Assembly (NCBI GenBank): GCA_030789695.1
Contig: CM061138.1
Coordinates: 15,324,214 to 15,388,213 of the forward strand
Direction: 5' to 3'
Origin: Scilla litardierei
Lineage: Eukaryota > Streptophyta > Magnoliopsida > Asparagales > Asparagaceae
DNA length: 64,000 bases
Shown here: one piece after another, positions 55,701 through 64,000 of the stretch
How the letters are laid out: every line of letters starts with the position of its first letter
How positions within the stretch are numbered: the first letter of the stretch is position 1
Notes under the pieces: generated by a model
The model's input: the letters and a program-made list of their open reading frames with translations, nothing else
The model's database searches: none
Told to the model about the DNA's origin: nothing
Translations under genes and position numbers: made by a program

Positions 55701-58700
55701 CGGAGGCAGTCGTCGTCCGGACGCAAATGCGGAGAGAAGCGGTCGTCACAGTGAAAAAAGCGTGGATATGAGTGAGAGAGGAGGGTCGGGAAAAAAAGAG
55801 GAAAAACAGGGACTAAAACGCAAAAAAAATCACCAAAAACCCATCCCAAACCCAAGTCCAGAACCCCACCCAACCCCCTGTGACAAAACTGCTACGTGGG
55901 ACAAAACTGCCACGTAGGACAAACTTCATGAATTGTATAATAGATATTTTTCGTCATCAAAAATGGAAGAATGTTTAATATTGAGTCACTCCATGTTGTT
56001 TTGATGATGAGTAAACATATTGGATGCTAATGATTTCATGAGTATATGTGTGATGTATGATGAAAATGAATGATGTGTGAAGTCAACAAAAGCTATGGAG
56101 TTCAAAGCATCCAAGACAAGATGGCTGATTGCATCAAAAAGCTTCAAAGCATATATGTAATATGATGTAAATTTTATTTTTGTCTTGTTAGGTTGTTGAA
56201 GTCTTTGTTAAAGCTCACACACACTTAGAAACACATTAAAAATGTTTTAAAATATTTGTGAAATTTATTTTTTAAGTTTAAATGTTAAAAAAATATGGTT
56301 TTATAGTTGACTAGTTCACTAGAACCGATACCTAGTAGACTAAGGCAGTCTGGAGCAATAGCTAGATAGTATCAAAAAGCCAGTCAACTAATTTTATTGG
56401 ATTAGTCGATTAATATCAAAGAGCTAGTCGGCTAGCCAATGAACTATGATCGACTAGATTTTATAGAGCGCAAAACAACTTCTGATCTGAACTGGACTAT
56501 TTGACTATAGTGGATAGACTAGTCGACTAGCTCTTGACTAGTTGATTAGTACATGCACTCTAGTCGATTAGTAACTAGCCATTGGGCTCTAACGGGAGGA
56601 TTGTTATTGGCCTTTTTTGACCATTGGAGGTGCTCTTTGGTAATATGTTTTGATCATATTTGAGTCATATATATATGGTTGTTCAACATTTATTCTCGTG
56701 AATTTATGATCATTTAAGAAGAAAATTTTCAAGAGAAAAATTGTTTTTGAGCTTAATTCTTTCAATAAAAACACTCTCTTTGGCCTTGCTTTACAAAGTT
56801 TTCAAAATCTTTTCTTGGCCAACTTTTGATCTCAAAAGCTTCATTTTGTAACATCATTTGGAGATCAACACTATATTAGCATCACTTCAACACAAGAGCT
56901 TCAACATTTAGCTAAAGGTAAAAAGAGCATTGTAAGTATTTTTCTCATTACGTGAGTCGAATTCTCTCGATGGAGATGTGTTGGTCTATTCATTAGTTTG
57001 TGGTGAAGTAGACGTGTTGTAACTTGGTTTCATTTGGAACAAGATTAGTAAATGTGTCCTTAAGAGGACGTATGGCTAGATGTAAGGCAAGGGTGCCTCA
57101 ACCAGGATAAATTAATTGTGTTTGCGCTTGTCTCTCTTTGTGCTTGCCTTTACATGCAAATAGTTTAGCTTCCACAGCTCTTATTCATATCTTTATTTGC
57201 TAGTTGTTGTTTAAGATTTAACTTGATAACTTAAGTTAAATTCTTAGGTAGAATTTTCTAGAGGATTATTTTCTTTGATAAACACTATTCATCCACTCTA
57301 GTATTCTACTTGTCGTATCAAGTTCCAATAATTATTATATATATATATATATATCAAATTCTACCACATACAAAAATAAATTCATTTATGCCATAAATTT
57401 ATGTCCATAGTAATTCACTCTCATCATGTTATAAAATCACACAAACACAAAACTACCTACACTCACATCCTCTCTCCCTCCCCGTTCCCACCATCATTCT
57501 AATCACACATGCCCTCCCCCTTTTCACCCTAAACATTAAAGTTTTCCTTCAAAAAAATTCAAAACTTTTAATATCAGCCATTAATTTTCCAAGATATAAT
57601 CTCAGCCGTCTTTGTATCTGGTTATTTATCTTAGTTAGCAAACCAATTCAAAAACATCGCTATTATATATACACACACATACTAGAAATTGTCCGTGCAC
57701 TTGGTGCACGGAGCAAAAATAACCGCCAACGAACACGGCCGCAATGCACCCGCGAAATCGGAAAGGAGCGAAAAGCGTGGGTGTGCATGTCGCAGCGTCG
57801 GATGATAAAAGGAGAGCGAATACACGGACATCCCAAAAACCAACCCACACAATCATGACGCGGGAGCCATACTGAATTTTTCGATAAGTGCAAAAATGGG
57901 TGAAAATGAGAAGAGTGGTTATGGGTGAGTGTTTTGTCTTGGGGTTTTTGTTTTTTATTGGGGGTGTGATTTTGGGTGTTTTGGGTTTGAGTGTGTTTTG
58001 GGGGGTTGGGTGGTGTTTTGGATTTTTTGTGTTTTGGGTTCAAGGAGGTTGTCCCATGTGACGATGTGACATTGCCACATGGGACAAATTCAAAAATGGC
58101 CCTCAATTGTAACAAGGATATATATATATACACACACACATATATGTATATGAAAATTTTCAAATGCAAACATTTCACACGGAATTTTCCGTGTGAAAAT
58201 GTTTTTATTTATTTTGAAAAAAATTTCCAAAATTTTTCCCCCTCCACTTTATGTTGTTATACACCCCTAAAAATAATGGTTAAAAAATAACGTGATTTGG
58301 CCTTCGATCAAGGTATTACAAAAAGTTTTATTGTTTTGAAATCGTTAAATTTTGTAACAGGTGGATTGGGGCTCAAATCCCCCCACGGTTCTCCCAGTAT
58401 TTTCCCTAGGATATATAATTGTGGGGATTAAATATCAAAAAAATTTGGCAAAAAAATTTCTAAAAAAGATAAAATGATTTTTGCACCAAGTTTTTCACAC
58501 CCAAATACTAATATACTAATATATATGGCTAAAATCCTGTGCGGAATTTCGCATAAGATTTGGTGGGAATTTTTTTATTTTTTATTTTCAAATTTTTTTC
58601 AAATTTTTTTCCTATGTTTAATCCATACATACATATACCCTAGGAAAAATAATGGGTGCTCTAGGGGGATTTGATACTCGATCAAGCTGTTACAAATTCA

Positions 58701-61700
58701 ACGGGTTCGAAACAATAGAGCATTTTGTACCGATCCGATCAAGGGGCAAATACGGAGATTTTCTTGATTTTTGGTATGTATGTGTATTAACATGTGTAGA
58801 ACACATTCAACGGTTTGTATCATTGAGAAAACCACACACATCTTTTCTAACTTTTTTTTGCACTGATGGTTATTTGTATATGAAAATTTGCCTATATATA
58901 TGGGGGCCATGTTTTCGTGCGATTGCACATGAACATGGTGCGATTTTTTTTGTTATTTGAATTTTTTTTCAAATTTTTTCTAGTGTTTAATCCATACACA
59001 TATATCCCATGGAAAAAAATAATGGGTGTATCATAGAGGGATTTAAACTTCGATTAAGCTGTTACAAATCAAACGGTTCAAAACGATATAACATTTTGTA
59101 TTGATCTGTTCAAAAGGCAAATAAGGGGGATTTTCTTGATTTTTGGTATGTTTGTGTATTAACATGTGGAGAACATATTCAACAATTTGGATTGTTAAAA
59201 AAACCCTACAAAGTTCTTTTCTCACTTTTTTGTACCGGGAACTTTTCTCACATGAAAATTTGCATATACATTTGGATTAATAAGGGGTCAAATATGTGCT
59301 GCTTTTTCGATTCAACACATCTCATCAGTTATGATCAGGTACAATCTTTTCTTCATTATTCTCATGTGTGCGTGCGTGTGTGAATAATGTGTATCATATG
59401 ACATGCTGTTTATCCTCATATGCGACCTCAAAAAGTTCATTCCCCTATAATTTTTTTTCCCGAACTATTAGATCTGTTCATTATCTTCATATTTTAAAAT
59501 TCTAAAATACTACATATTAGGTGAATCCAATATGTTTTGCTATTTTATCCATCTGTTGTAAATTTAATGGTTTTGTAGAAATAGGGCTTTTCGTGGCAGG
59601 TGGATGAACAAGCAAAGCCCATTGAGTTCACCTTATATTTGATGTTTTGGGGTTTTAGAGTATGAAGATTTGATCGTTTTTTTGTATGAAGATACATAAC
59701 AGTTCCGATTGTCTGAAATAAATATGAGAGGATGGACTTTTTGATGTCGCACATAAGGCTAAGCCTCATATGTGTGTGTGTGTGTATATATATAATGAAA
59801 GTTAACACATAGTTAACTGGTAAAACAAAACCACCTAAATGAGAAGAGCTAAAGGAAATTAGGATGAATCACCAAAGCTCGGGAAGCGCCAACTTCAGCC
59901 AAAGGAGAGATGCCAACAGCCATATAACCATCCTCAGCCATTGATGAGCCATCATCAGCAAGAGAAGAGCCACCAATAGATCTAGAGACGACAACGAAAG
60001 CCAAAGAAGATCCAAACCATGAACCAGGGGAGGTGGACAAATGATCTCTCTTCCTTGAATAAGTAAGAAACGGAGAATCCACTTCGTGCTTAAGAGGAAG
60101 GGAAAGAAGACCTTCCCAAAGTTCAATATAAAACAAAATAGTCCATTATCGTATCGGAAGTCAGCTTCTGATTATTAAAAATATGATTGTTTCTCATACC
60201 TGTTAACACATACAAAAGCCATCATGAGCATATCCTGAAGCAAGCAATGTCTAACTCTAATAATGTTCTTCCTGCAAGAAGATAATCAATAAGAAAGAGA
60301 GGATGGTTTGGACATAAATGAGAAGCATCCATAAAGAAAGACCAAATAATATTGATAGAAGGACAAGAAATAAACAAATATAAATCAGATTCAGAATGGG
60401 ACTGACAGAAAACATAAATGGTAGTAAGTGAAATATTTCTTATACCTAAGTTGTCAACAATAAGCAGTTTATTGTTTACTACAAGCCAAAAAAGAACATG
60501 AGCTTTCAATGGGGTAATATTGTTTCAAATAATTCTACTACATTCAGCTCGAACACCATTAAAGTTGAGAAATTTGTAAAATGAATTCTCGAAAATATGG
60601 TCAGAAAAATTAGACCAATTATAAGAATTAAGAAAGCAAATCAAACCAATCAGACTAGGAACTTGAAAAATATTCATAGCTCTACAAAATTAATAGTTCA
60701 ATTCCTCGACTCTTCAATCATGGTATATTGAGAGAAGACAATAGCCTCAGGGTCACTAGCAAGAGGAAAAGTGAGGGATAAGCCACTGCTAAAGTAGTAT
60801 TACCAATTTATTAGTCCAACCAACATCTCACATTCCTTCCATCTCCTCAATTCAATTTAATGCCACGTTTACAACTCCCACTACATTTCCAATCCCCTTT
60901 CCAAAATGCAGAGACACCAAATAAAGTCCTACCATCTGAATAATCAATTCTATGCATTCTAAAAAGCTTAGATTTAACAAACATGACCCAATTAAATTAG
61001 GTTTAGCAAGAGCAGTCCACAACCATTTACCAAGGAGAGCCATGTTTTGCTCCTGAAGGCTGATGATACCAAGGTCTCCTTGATCCTTGGATTTACAAAC
61101 TAAATTTTAATTACAAAGATATTTTTACTGCTTACTGAAGAACTACCATACCAAAAGAAAGCTACACGGTTTTTTAAATCCAAACAACGACCCAGTCAGG
61201 AAGAAAATAAAAAGACATGAAAAAGAAAGAAGTGCAACAGAGCTAAATTTACAAGAATTAATCTGCCTTCTCTAGGTAAATAAGTGCCTTTCCAAAAAGC
61301 TAATTTATCTATTTAATCATATAATGCTTGATCCAATGATCAGAAGTGTAAACAATTATAATTTGTGTAATCTAGGCTTGGAAATACAATGACAACCATA
61401 ATAGCAAAGACTATTCCAGACCTATGTAGTTAGATTGAGACTCTGATGTAGAAACATCTGGTTTTTTAATTCGCTGACTGAGTCATTGCTCTCATTTTGA
61501 TCTTTCTTCAATTGGCTTAATGGTGTGAATTAGAGATAGATGCTGACTCCATCACCCCTCACTAAAAGCTCATCATTTTCCCCATTTATGCCCTCTTTAC
61601 TCCACATGAATTCTGGAGGGTTTCCTTGGGGCTATTTGTGTGATTGAATTCTGCTACATGTCTGTGACCATGTTTAATATATTGTTAATTAAACAGGTTA

Positions 61701-62819
61701 AATTTTCTTTGACTCACCATGATACATTCACACTTCAAATTTCTAGTGTTTGATGTACCGTAACACCTTGTCATTCTGTTCCAGCAACCACAGTGGATGC
61801 GTTGGCCCAAATATCTCTACATCTAAAATTTCTCACATGGGATCCTTAGCTGCTGCAAGCTGATAATAATCTATGTTAACGTTGAGATACTGGTTTCAAG
61901 ATAGAATTAAATCCAAACCCATATAATGGTATCCATGTCTGACTCTCACAACTGACATGCTGTTTCTTGGACAGCTTGGCAACGAAAGCAGCGGGTTTAT
62001 GATATAGATGATGACATGGATACTGAGAATGTTTTCAAAGCTACATTTGGTGGACAAAAATGTAATACTTGGTCCTTCACATGGACAGAGCATTTAGATT
62101 TTGATGACACGAGTAAATCCAACTTTGGTGGTGAGTCTAGGGAGGAAAAAGCTCGGAAGAAATTCTGGAATGAAAGTGATGAGGATGAAGAACCAGTCGA
62201 TGTAGGCTGCCGTTCACATAGAATCACTCTTGGCTTGCCGCCCACTGGTCCCTTGAAAATGGATGATATTAAGTCTGCGTAAGTCACATATTTGTATTCT
62301 AATAGCTCTGTTTCTACTGTAATAATTTGATCAATTTGTTGCTTCACACAGCTTCAGAGCATCTGCTTTAAAGTGGCACCCTGACAAGCATCAAGGCCCT
62401 TCACAGGTATGTGTGACTTTGACTTCTCTGTGAAATTATTTACTTTTACATCAATAAAAAGGTTAAACATGAATAAGTTTTTTCCTGTATTGAGTGTAGG
62501 ATGCAGAAAATTATGTTGCTTCAATTTTAACTATAAGAAAAAAACCCACCTATTTGTTATTTATAATATTGAGTTTCAACTGATTCATAACTTAAGGTAC
62601 TTAGTCGTCATAACTTCAATAATTTTCTCTGTTGACATGGTTTAGTCGAATTTATCTGCATACATCGTTCAAGTTGTTTAACATTTATGTTTAACTAGTA
62701 GGATTGTAATCCTTGGGTGCTTCTTTATATTTGTGTTAATGTAGAACGTAGCAGCCGAAAAGTTCAAGCTTTGTGTTACTGCATACAACTCCTTGCGCAG
62801 TGCCCTGAAGCCTTCATGA
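43780..62819 (+). CDS. J-domain (DnaJ-like) protein, six exons over 19 kb
   Basis: Exons 43780-43896, 49775-49873, 50105-50255, 61975-62278, 62352-62406 and 62745-62819 (801 nt, 266 aa). Each intron is GT-AG and phases join (0, 0, 1, 2, 0). Residues 1-39 (MQSSIRRTILKLIDPLSSSP onward, with FHSTPISLAKS) are basic and hydroxylated with no acids up to residue 13, like a mitochondrial presequence. 72-122 is a Ser/Lys/Asn-rich linker, and 124-210 an acidic central part with NVFKATFGGQK and TWSFTWTEH. The J domain is C-terminal (about 215-262): GLPPTGPLKMDDIKSAFRAS, HPD at 233-235, FKLCVTAYNSL. J proteins stimulate Hsp70 ATPase; here an organellar Hsp70 partner is inferred. Introns 1 (5.9 kb) and 3 (11.7 kb) are packed with mobile DNA, so expression needs very long intron removal. 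The gene appears intact. Confidence 0.85.
43897..48179 (+). other. Intron 1 of the J-domain gene, left part
   Basis: AT-rich, without a gene. 46390-46680 holds two copies of a 170-190-bp tandem unit (taagcccagaygaagc ... gatgrcgtcttaaggtggtt). 47190-47290 has repeated 'tagcatgctt' segments. Short frames elsewhere are unsupported. I see no exon needed to join exons 1 and 2, whose phases already agree. Confidence 0.6.
48180..48965. mobile_element. Fold-back element with long inverted arms in intron 1
   Basis: The outer arms (48180-48440 and 48740-48965) are inverted copies of each other: 'aattttaaaattnaactttat ...', 'gtcgctgatgtggccaaa', 'aagtcaaagca', then several TTGGCCGCACTT units. Each unit is itself a hairpin (TTGGCCGCACTT, GCC loop, inverse). 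Between the arms (48480-48690) is an unrelated stretch with a tRNA-like 'gtgggttcgaaac' B box and, in inverse, 'gttagcctagtggtattact', possibly SINE debris. No transposase. Confidence 0.75.
48966..49774 (+). other. Intron 1 of the J-domain gene, right part
   Basis: Two related copies (about 49225-49290 and 49335-49380) of 'tattggttgaaaacatattt attggttggtagagtaatat'. Otherwise featureless up to the exon 2 acceptor (gagcag, 49769-49774). Confidence 0.5.
50256..51005 (+). other. Start of intron 3 of the J-domain gene
   Basis: AT-rich; 50560-50960 shows loose repetition of 'ggagggaactaaat / ttttgggggaattaaat'. No coding support. It ends in a (ta)n run at 50993-51006. Confidence 0.55.
51007..51172. 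mobile_element. Near-perfect palindromic MITE
   Basis: The left arm 51012-51087 (atcatacgccatatgagagg gtgtctcatatgccctctca cataaaagggtcaagtac) and the right arm 51097-51170 are inverse copies with few mismatches around a loop of about 15 bp (acatgggcttgtactt). The ends 'taatgtatatcata / tatgatacccatta' match the ends of the longer MITEs at 51575 and 59385. Confidence 0.85.
51575..51945. mobile_element. MITE with about 170-bp inverted arms
   Basis: The left arm (catataacatatgaggctaa gcctcatatgcacctacaaa ...) and the inverse of the right arm (tcatataacaaatgaggctg cctcatatgcgacctctaaa ...) match over about 170 bp. Shared motifs are ttcattttgatgttcatatt and aaacattgaatatcagac. The right border touches the LTR of the gag-only copia element. 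Confidence 0.8.
51946..53271 (+). repeat. 5' LTR of the gag-only copia element
   Basis: TGTTTAATATTGAGTAAC to GGTTCCAACA. It includes gtcgact/agtcgac-rich sequence at 52280-52560 (decayed compared with the LTRs at 13236 and 16009), and the end 'caacccaccctagtattcta'. Confidence 0.92.
53299..54122 (+). pseudogene. Copia gag N-terminal and middle part, interrupted
   Basis: MSSTNRFPEGQSITQPPMLI then GSNYGAWKTRMMLFLQSIDM match the start of SIRE-type gag. The frame stops at 53596-53598. A second stretch (53682-54122) carries the UBN2 core end (SLTSEWEKKKTAIEVAHDLS, LMTYELQVNERMKKEQSKKK), and ICFKCNKT at its end is the first half of a zinc knuckle, interrupted by a stop where G-H should follow. 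At least two lesions. Confidence 0.85.
54227..54718 (+). pseudogene. C-terminal coiled-coil part of copia gag
   Basis: 163 open codons: an acidic block (SLSEEEEEDQEDGVADDELN), then a long Leu/Lys/Asn/Glu heptad region (IEKLKEEHQNLKDESLKLVN onward), which is a coiled coil. Acidic-then-coiled-coil tails are usual in SIRE-type gag proteins. It lies in a different frame from the zinc knuckle upstream, so it is not a separate gene. Confidence 0.75.
54719..55671 (+). other. Interior of the gag-only element lacking pol
   Basis: Gag tail remnant with GTIKIKDNYVDNF (about 54860), then non-coding 3' sequence with 'taaccccatggacccaaaat' and 'gagagagattacac' segments. No protease, integrase or RT residues. 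Confidence 0.7.
55672..55925. mobile_element. Small inserted element with CCCGTGCCCGGAGGGCACGG hairpin end
   Basis: From 'tactagtcataacccgtgcc cggagggcacgg' to 'ggacaaaactgccacgtagg ac' the sequence is GC-richer than its AT-rich surroundings and sits between the 3' leader and the polypurine tract of the gag-only element. The hairpin start resembles common plant Helitron- or MITE-like ends, and 57680-57710 has a similar 'gtgcacttggtgcacgg'. Borders are approximate. Confidence 0.4.
55972..57330 (+). repeat. 3' LTR of the gag-only copia element
   Basis: TGTTTAATATTGAGTCAC to AGTTCCAATA (CA end changed to TA), preceded by aaaaatggaaga. Homologous to 51946-53271, with enough differences to suggest an old insertion. 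Confidence 0.9.
57331..58080. other. AT-rich and simple-repeat part of intron 3
   Basis: (ta)n at 57336-57353, a C-rich stretch (57470-57530) and a G/T-rich stretch (57930-58020). The long minus frame across 57663-58178 follows from these biased runs. At 57680-57710 there is a 'cgtgcacttggtgcacgg' hairpin resembling the start of the insert at 55672. Confidence 0.5.
58081..59384. repeat. Three diverged tandem copies of a unit of about 400 bp
   Basis: Repeated landmarks: '(g)atcaagctgttacaaattca' at 58304, 58680 and 59052; 'cattttgtaccgatc' at 58720 and 59092; 'ttttcttgatttttggtatg' at 58760 and 59131; 'taacatgtggagaacatatt' at 58788 and 59159. Non-coding. Confidence 0.7.
59385..59780. mobile_element. 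Second copy of the 51575-type MITE
   Basis: Left 'aataatgtgtatcatatgac ... cctcatatgcgacctcaaaa', right 'ttttgatgtcgcacataagg ctaagcctcatatgtg'. Middle segments such as 'gatgttttggggttttagag tatgaag' match 51820-51850. Same family as 51575-51945, diverged. Confidence 0.7.
59850..61330 (-). mobile_element. LINE (non-LTR) fragment: RT C-terminus and zf-RVT region
   Basis: Read on minus: LAFWKGTYLPREGRLILVNL (thumb-side RT motif, about 61300), NRVAFFWYG, QGDLGIISLQEQNMALLGKW (about 61080-61000), then the zinc-binding domain FWLVVNNKLLIVDNLGIRNI and CQSHSESDLYLFISCPSINI (60490-60330). Stops and frameshifts occur throughout. This order is the C-terminal half of plant LINE ORF2. The 5' part is absent, as in most LINE copies; no clear poly-A tail marks the left end. 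Confidence 0.85.
61331..61974 (+). other. End of intron 3 of the J-domain gene
   Basis: No repeat or frame of note; a pyrimidine-rich tract and ttggacag (61967-61974) form the exon 4 acceptor. Confidence 0.6.
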
Positions 62820-64000
62820 GCCTGATGGAGAATGGATCGATAAACTTTCGTTGTTGGGTTAGCTATACACTTCACATGTTTTCCCATCAAATTAGTTTTC
62901 ATGCATTAATATAAAAGCAATGTACAATTCAAGTCATCATGTAACATGATAATTAGTTTATTCCTTCATCTCTTCTTTGTATTTCTCTCTTTTTTCTTTT
63001 TTGTTTTGTTCTCAGTTACAGTGTGTGTGTGCGCGCACACGCGCTTAGCTAACATAAGCCGATCCTAGTTATTGTTTGACAAAAGTGAACACACCACTGC
63101 TCTTGTTTGTTTGTTTGTTTGTTTGCATGTGTTGATGGGATTTTTTTTGAGAAGTTGAGGAGTACACATTCTTTTTTCAGAGGCAATTTGATATTTAGTT
63201 GTCTAGATAATCAATCATATGTGGAGGCTAATTCCACAAAGAGAATGTGATTTCATCATAATCTCTCCATTAATCTGAATCCTTTCATAACAATTTGGTC
63301 CTTTGGATTGCGTTGTTTGTGATGCCAATATGTAACTTTTAAGGCCATGCAAAAGAACCTTGGAAATTAGAAGGTTGTTAGTAATGCAAAGAGACGATTT
63401 TATTCTTAACCTTGGAATTAGCAGGTTGTTAGTAATGCAAAGAGACAATTTTAAGGCCAGAGAAGACGGAATTGAAAGAGTTGATAGGAATGCGATGATC
63501 CAACCCGATAAAAAAGATGCCTTTGGAATAGGCTTATACATTGCATTCTTAAGTTGGAAACGCTTGTGTTGTGCTTGAATTTGAATGCCTTTCCATTAAC
63601 ACCACTTTTTAACCTTTTATTCAATCGAAGAATTAGTGGATGTGGGAGGATATTCTCCAACCCACTTAAATCATTGTGTTCCTTATTCTTTTGCTCTTAT
63701 TTTTAAGCTTTTTGATCTCTATCTCTTCGTTATTGAGGATATCAAATCATTCACTCCATGCTTAAACCGTCGATTGTTGATTCGCTACGCAACAAGCGGT
63801 ATGAGAGCTAGTGTTAGGATTTTGCTGGTTAGAAGTTTTTATCGGCAAAGTTTAAGCTGGAGTAGTTCGATGGCAATGTAAACAGTTATGGCAAAAGAGG
63901 GTGAATGCTACTCTTGCTAAGCAGCACTTCACAAGCCGCTTTTAGCAAAGGAGAACAAATCTCAAGGCATAAAAGATGAAAATTGGGATGAGCTAGATTT
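62820..64000. other. 3' flank of the J-domain gene
   Basis: Probable 3' UTR up to about 62950. Then (gt)n/(gc)n (63022-63044), (gttt)n at 63103-63126, and two copies of a 60-bp unit (gttgttagtaatgcaaagag acgatttta) at 63373-63455. The frame at 63636-63881 is not recognised. Nothing further is identifiable before the window ends. Confidence 0.5.

Larger units (their letters stand above)
51946..57330 (+). mobile_element. Gag-only SIRE/Angela-type copia element in intron 3
   Basis: LTRs 51946-53271 and 55972-57330 with ATTAT at 51941-51945 and 57331-57335. The primer site 'ctatcagagcaggttct' (53278-53294) is the initiator-Met-tRNA type common in copia. The interior (2.7 kb) has gag, then the typical 3' segments (gataatgccaaggggagaag at 55553-55572) but no protease, integrase or RT. 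It is non-autonomous and in the same orientation as the host gene. Confidence 0.93.

Noticed and set aside
57663..58178. 171-codon minus ORF with Gln/Asn/Thr/His-rich stretch
   Set aside because: Coincides with G/T-rich runs on the + strand and ends in simple repeat; low complexity.

Overview
This is a stretch of nuclear genome from a flowering plant. The evidence is host genes with GT-AG introns, two WAT1/nodulin-MtN21-type transporter genes, and dense nested Ty1-copia, Ty3-gypsy, LINE and MITE insertions. No species can be named from the sequence; a monocot is possible but unproven. All exon models were built by eye from reading frame, splice sites and phase.

Host genes. (1) A WAT1-related gene on + (11628-13196, seven exons, about 370 aa) whose fifth intron ends in AT instead of AG. 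(2) A second WAT1-related gene on - (22264 down to 19481, seven exons, 377 aa) with the same exon plan and intact splice sites. The two genes are tail to tail. A tandem duplication between them carries a spare copy of the last exon of gene 2 (15684-15885). (3) A J-domain protein gene on + (43780-62819, six exons, 266 aa, HPD motif, N-terminus like a mitochondrial presequence). Its coding sequence is 801 nt spread over 19 kb. Intron 1 (5.9 kb) and intron 3 (11.7 kb) are swollen by a fold-back repeat, MITEs, a gag-only copia element and a LINE fragment. (4) A decayed RING-H2 exon at 42637-42746 and two unassigned coding-like scraps at 43068-43516.

Mobile DNA, left to right. 1-3466: right part of a Ty1-copia element with a long open pol frame and a 113-bp LTR. 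4596-11262: complete minus-strand Tat-like gypsy element (TSD GAAGC, TGGCGCC-type primer site) with no recognisable gag-pol but a 52-bp internal array. 13236-16830: remnants of SIRE/Angela-type copia 3' ends. 24071-30757: complete copia element of the same family as the first (LTRs 120/121 bp, TSD AAAAC), with a broken reading frame. 31100-42602: a rearranged minus-strand gypsy element related to the Tat-like one, with gag pieces in both orientations and the same internal array. It is invaded by a solo copia LTR (32711-34452, TSD CATCG) and a third copia element (37475-42537, TSD CAAGT). 51946-57330: a copia element with gag but no pol (TSD ATTAT), inside intron 3 of the J-domain gene. 59850-61330: a LINE 3' fragment on -.

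I found no tRNA, rRNA, CRISPR array or bacterial-type operon. The most notable items are the point loss of a splice acceptor in the first WAT1 gene, the TE-stretched J-domain gene, the 52-bp array shared by two diverged gypsy elements, the copia family with very short LTRs, and the fold-back element built from near-perfect hairpins.
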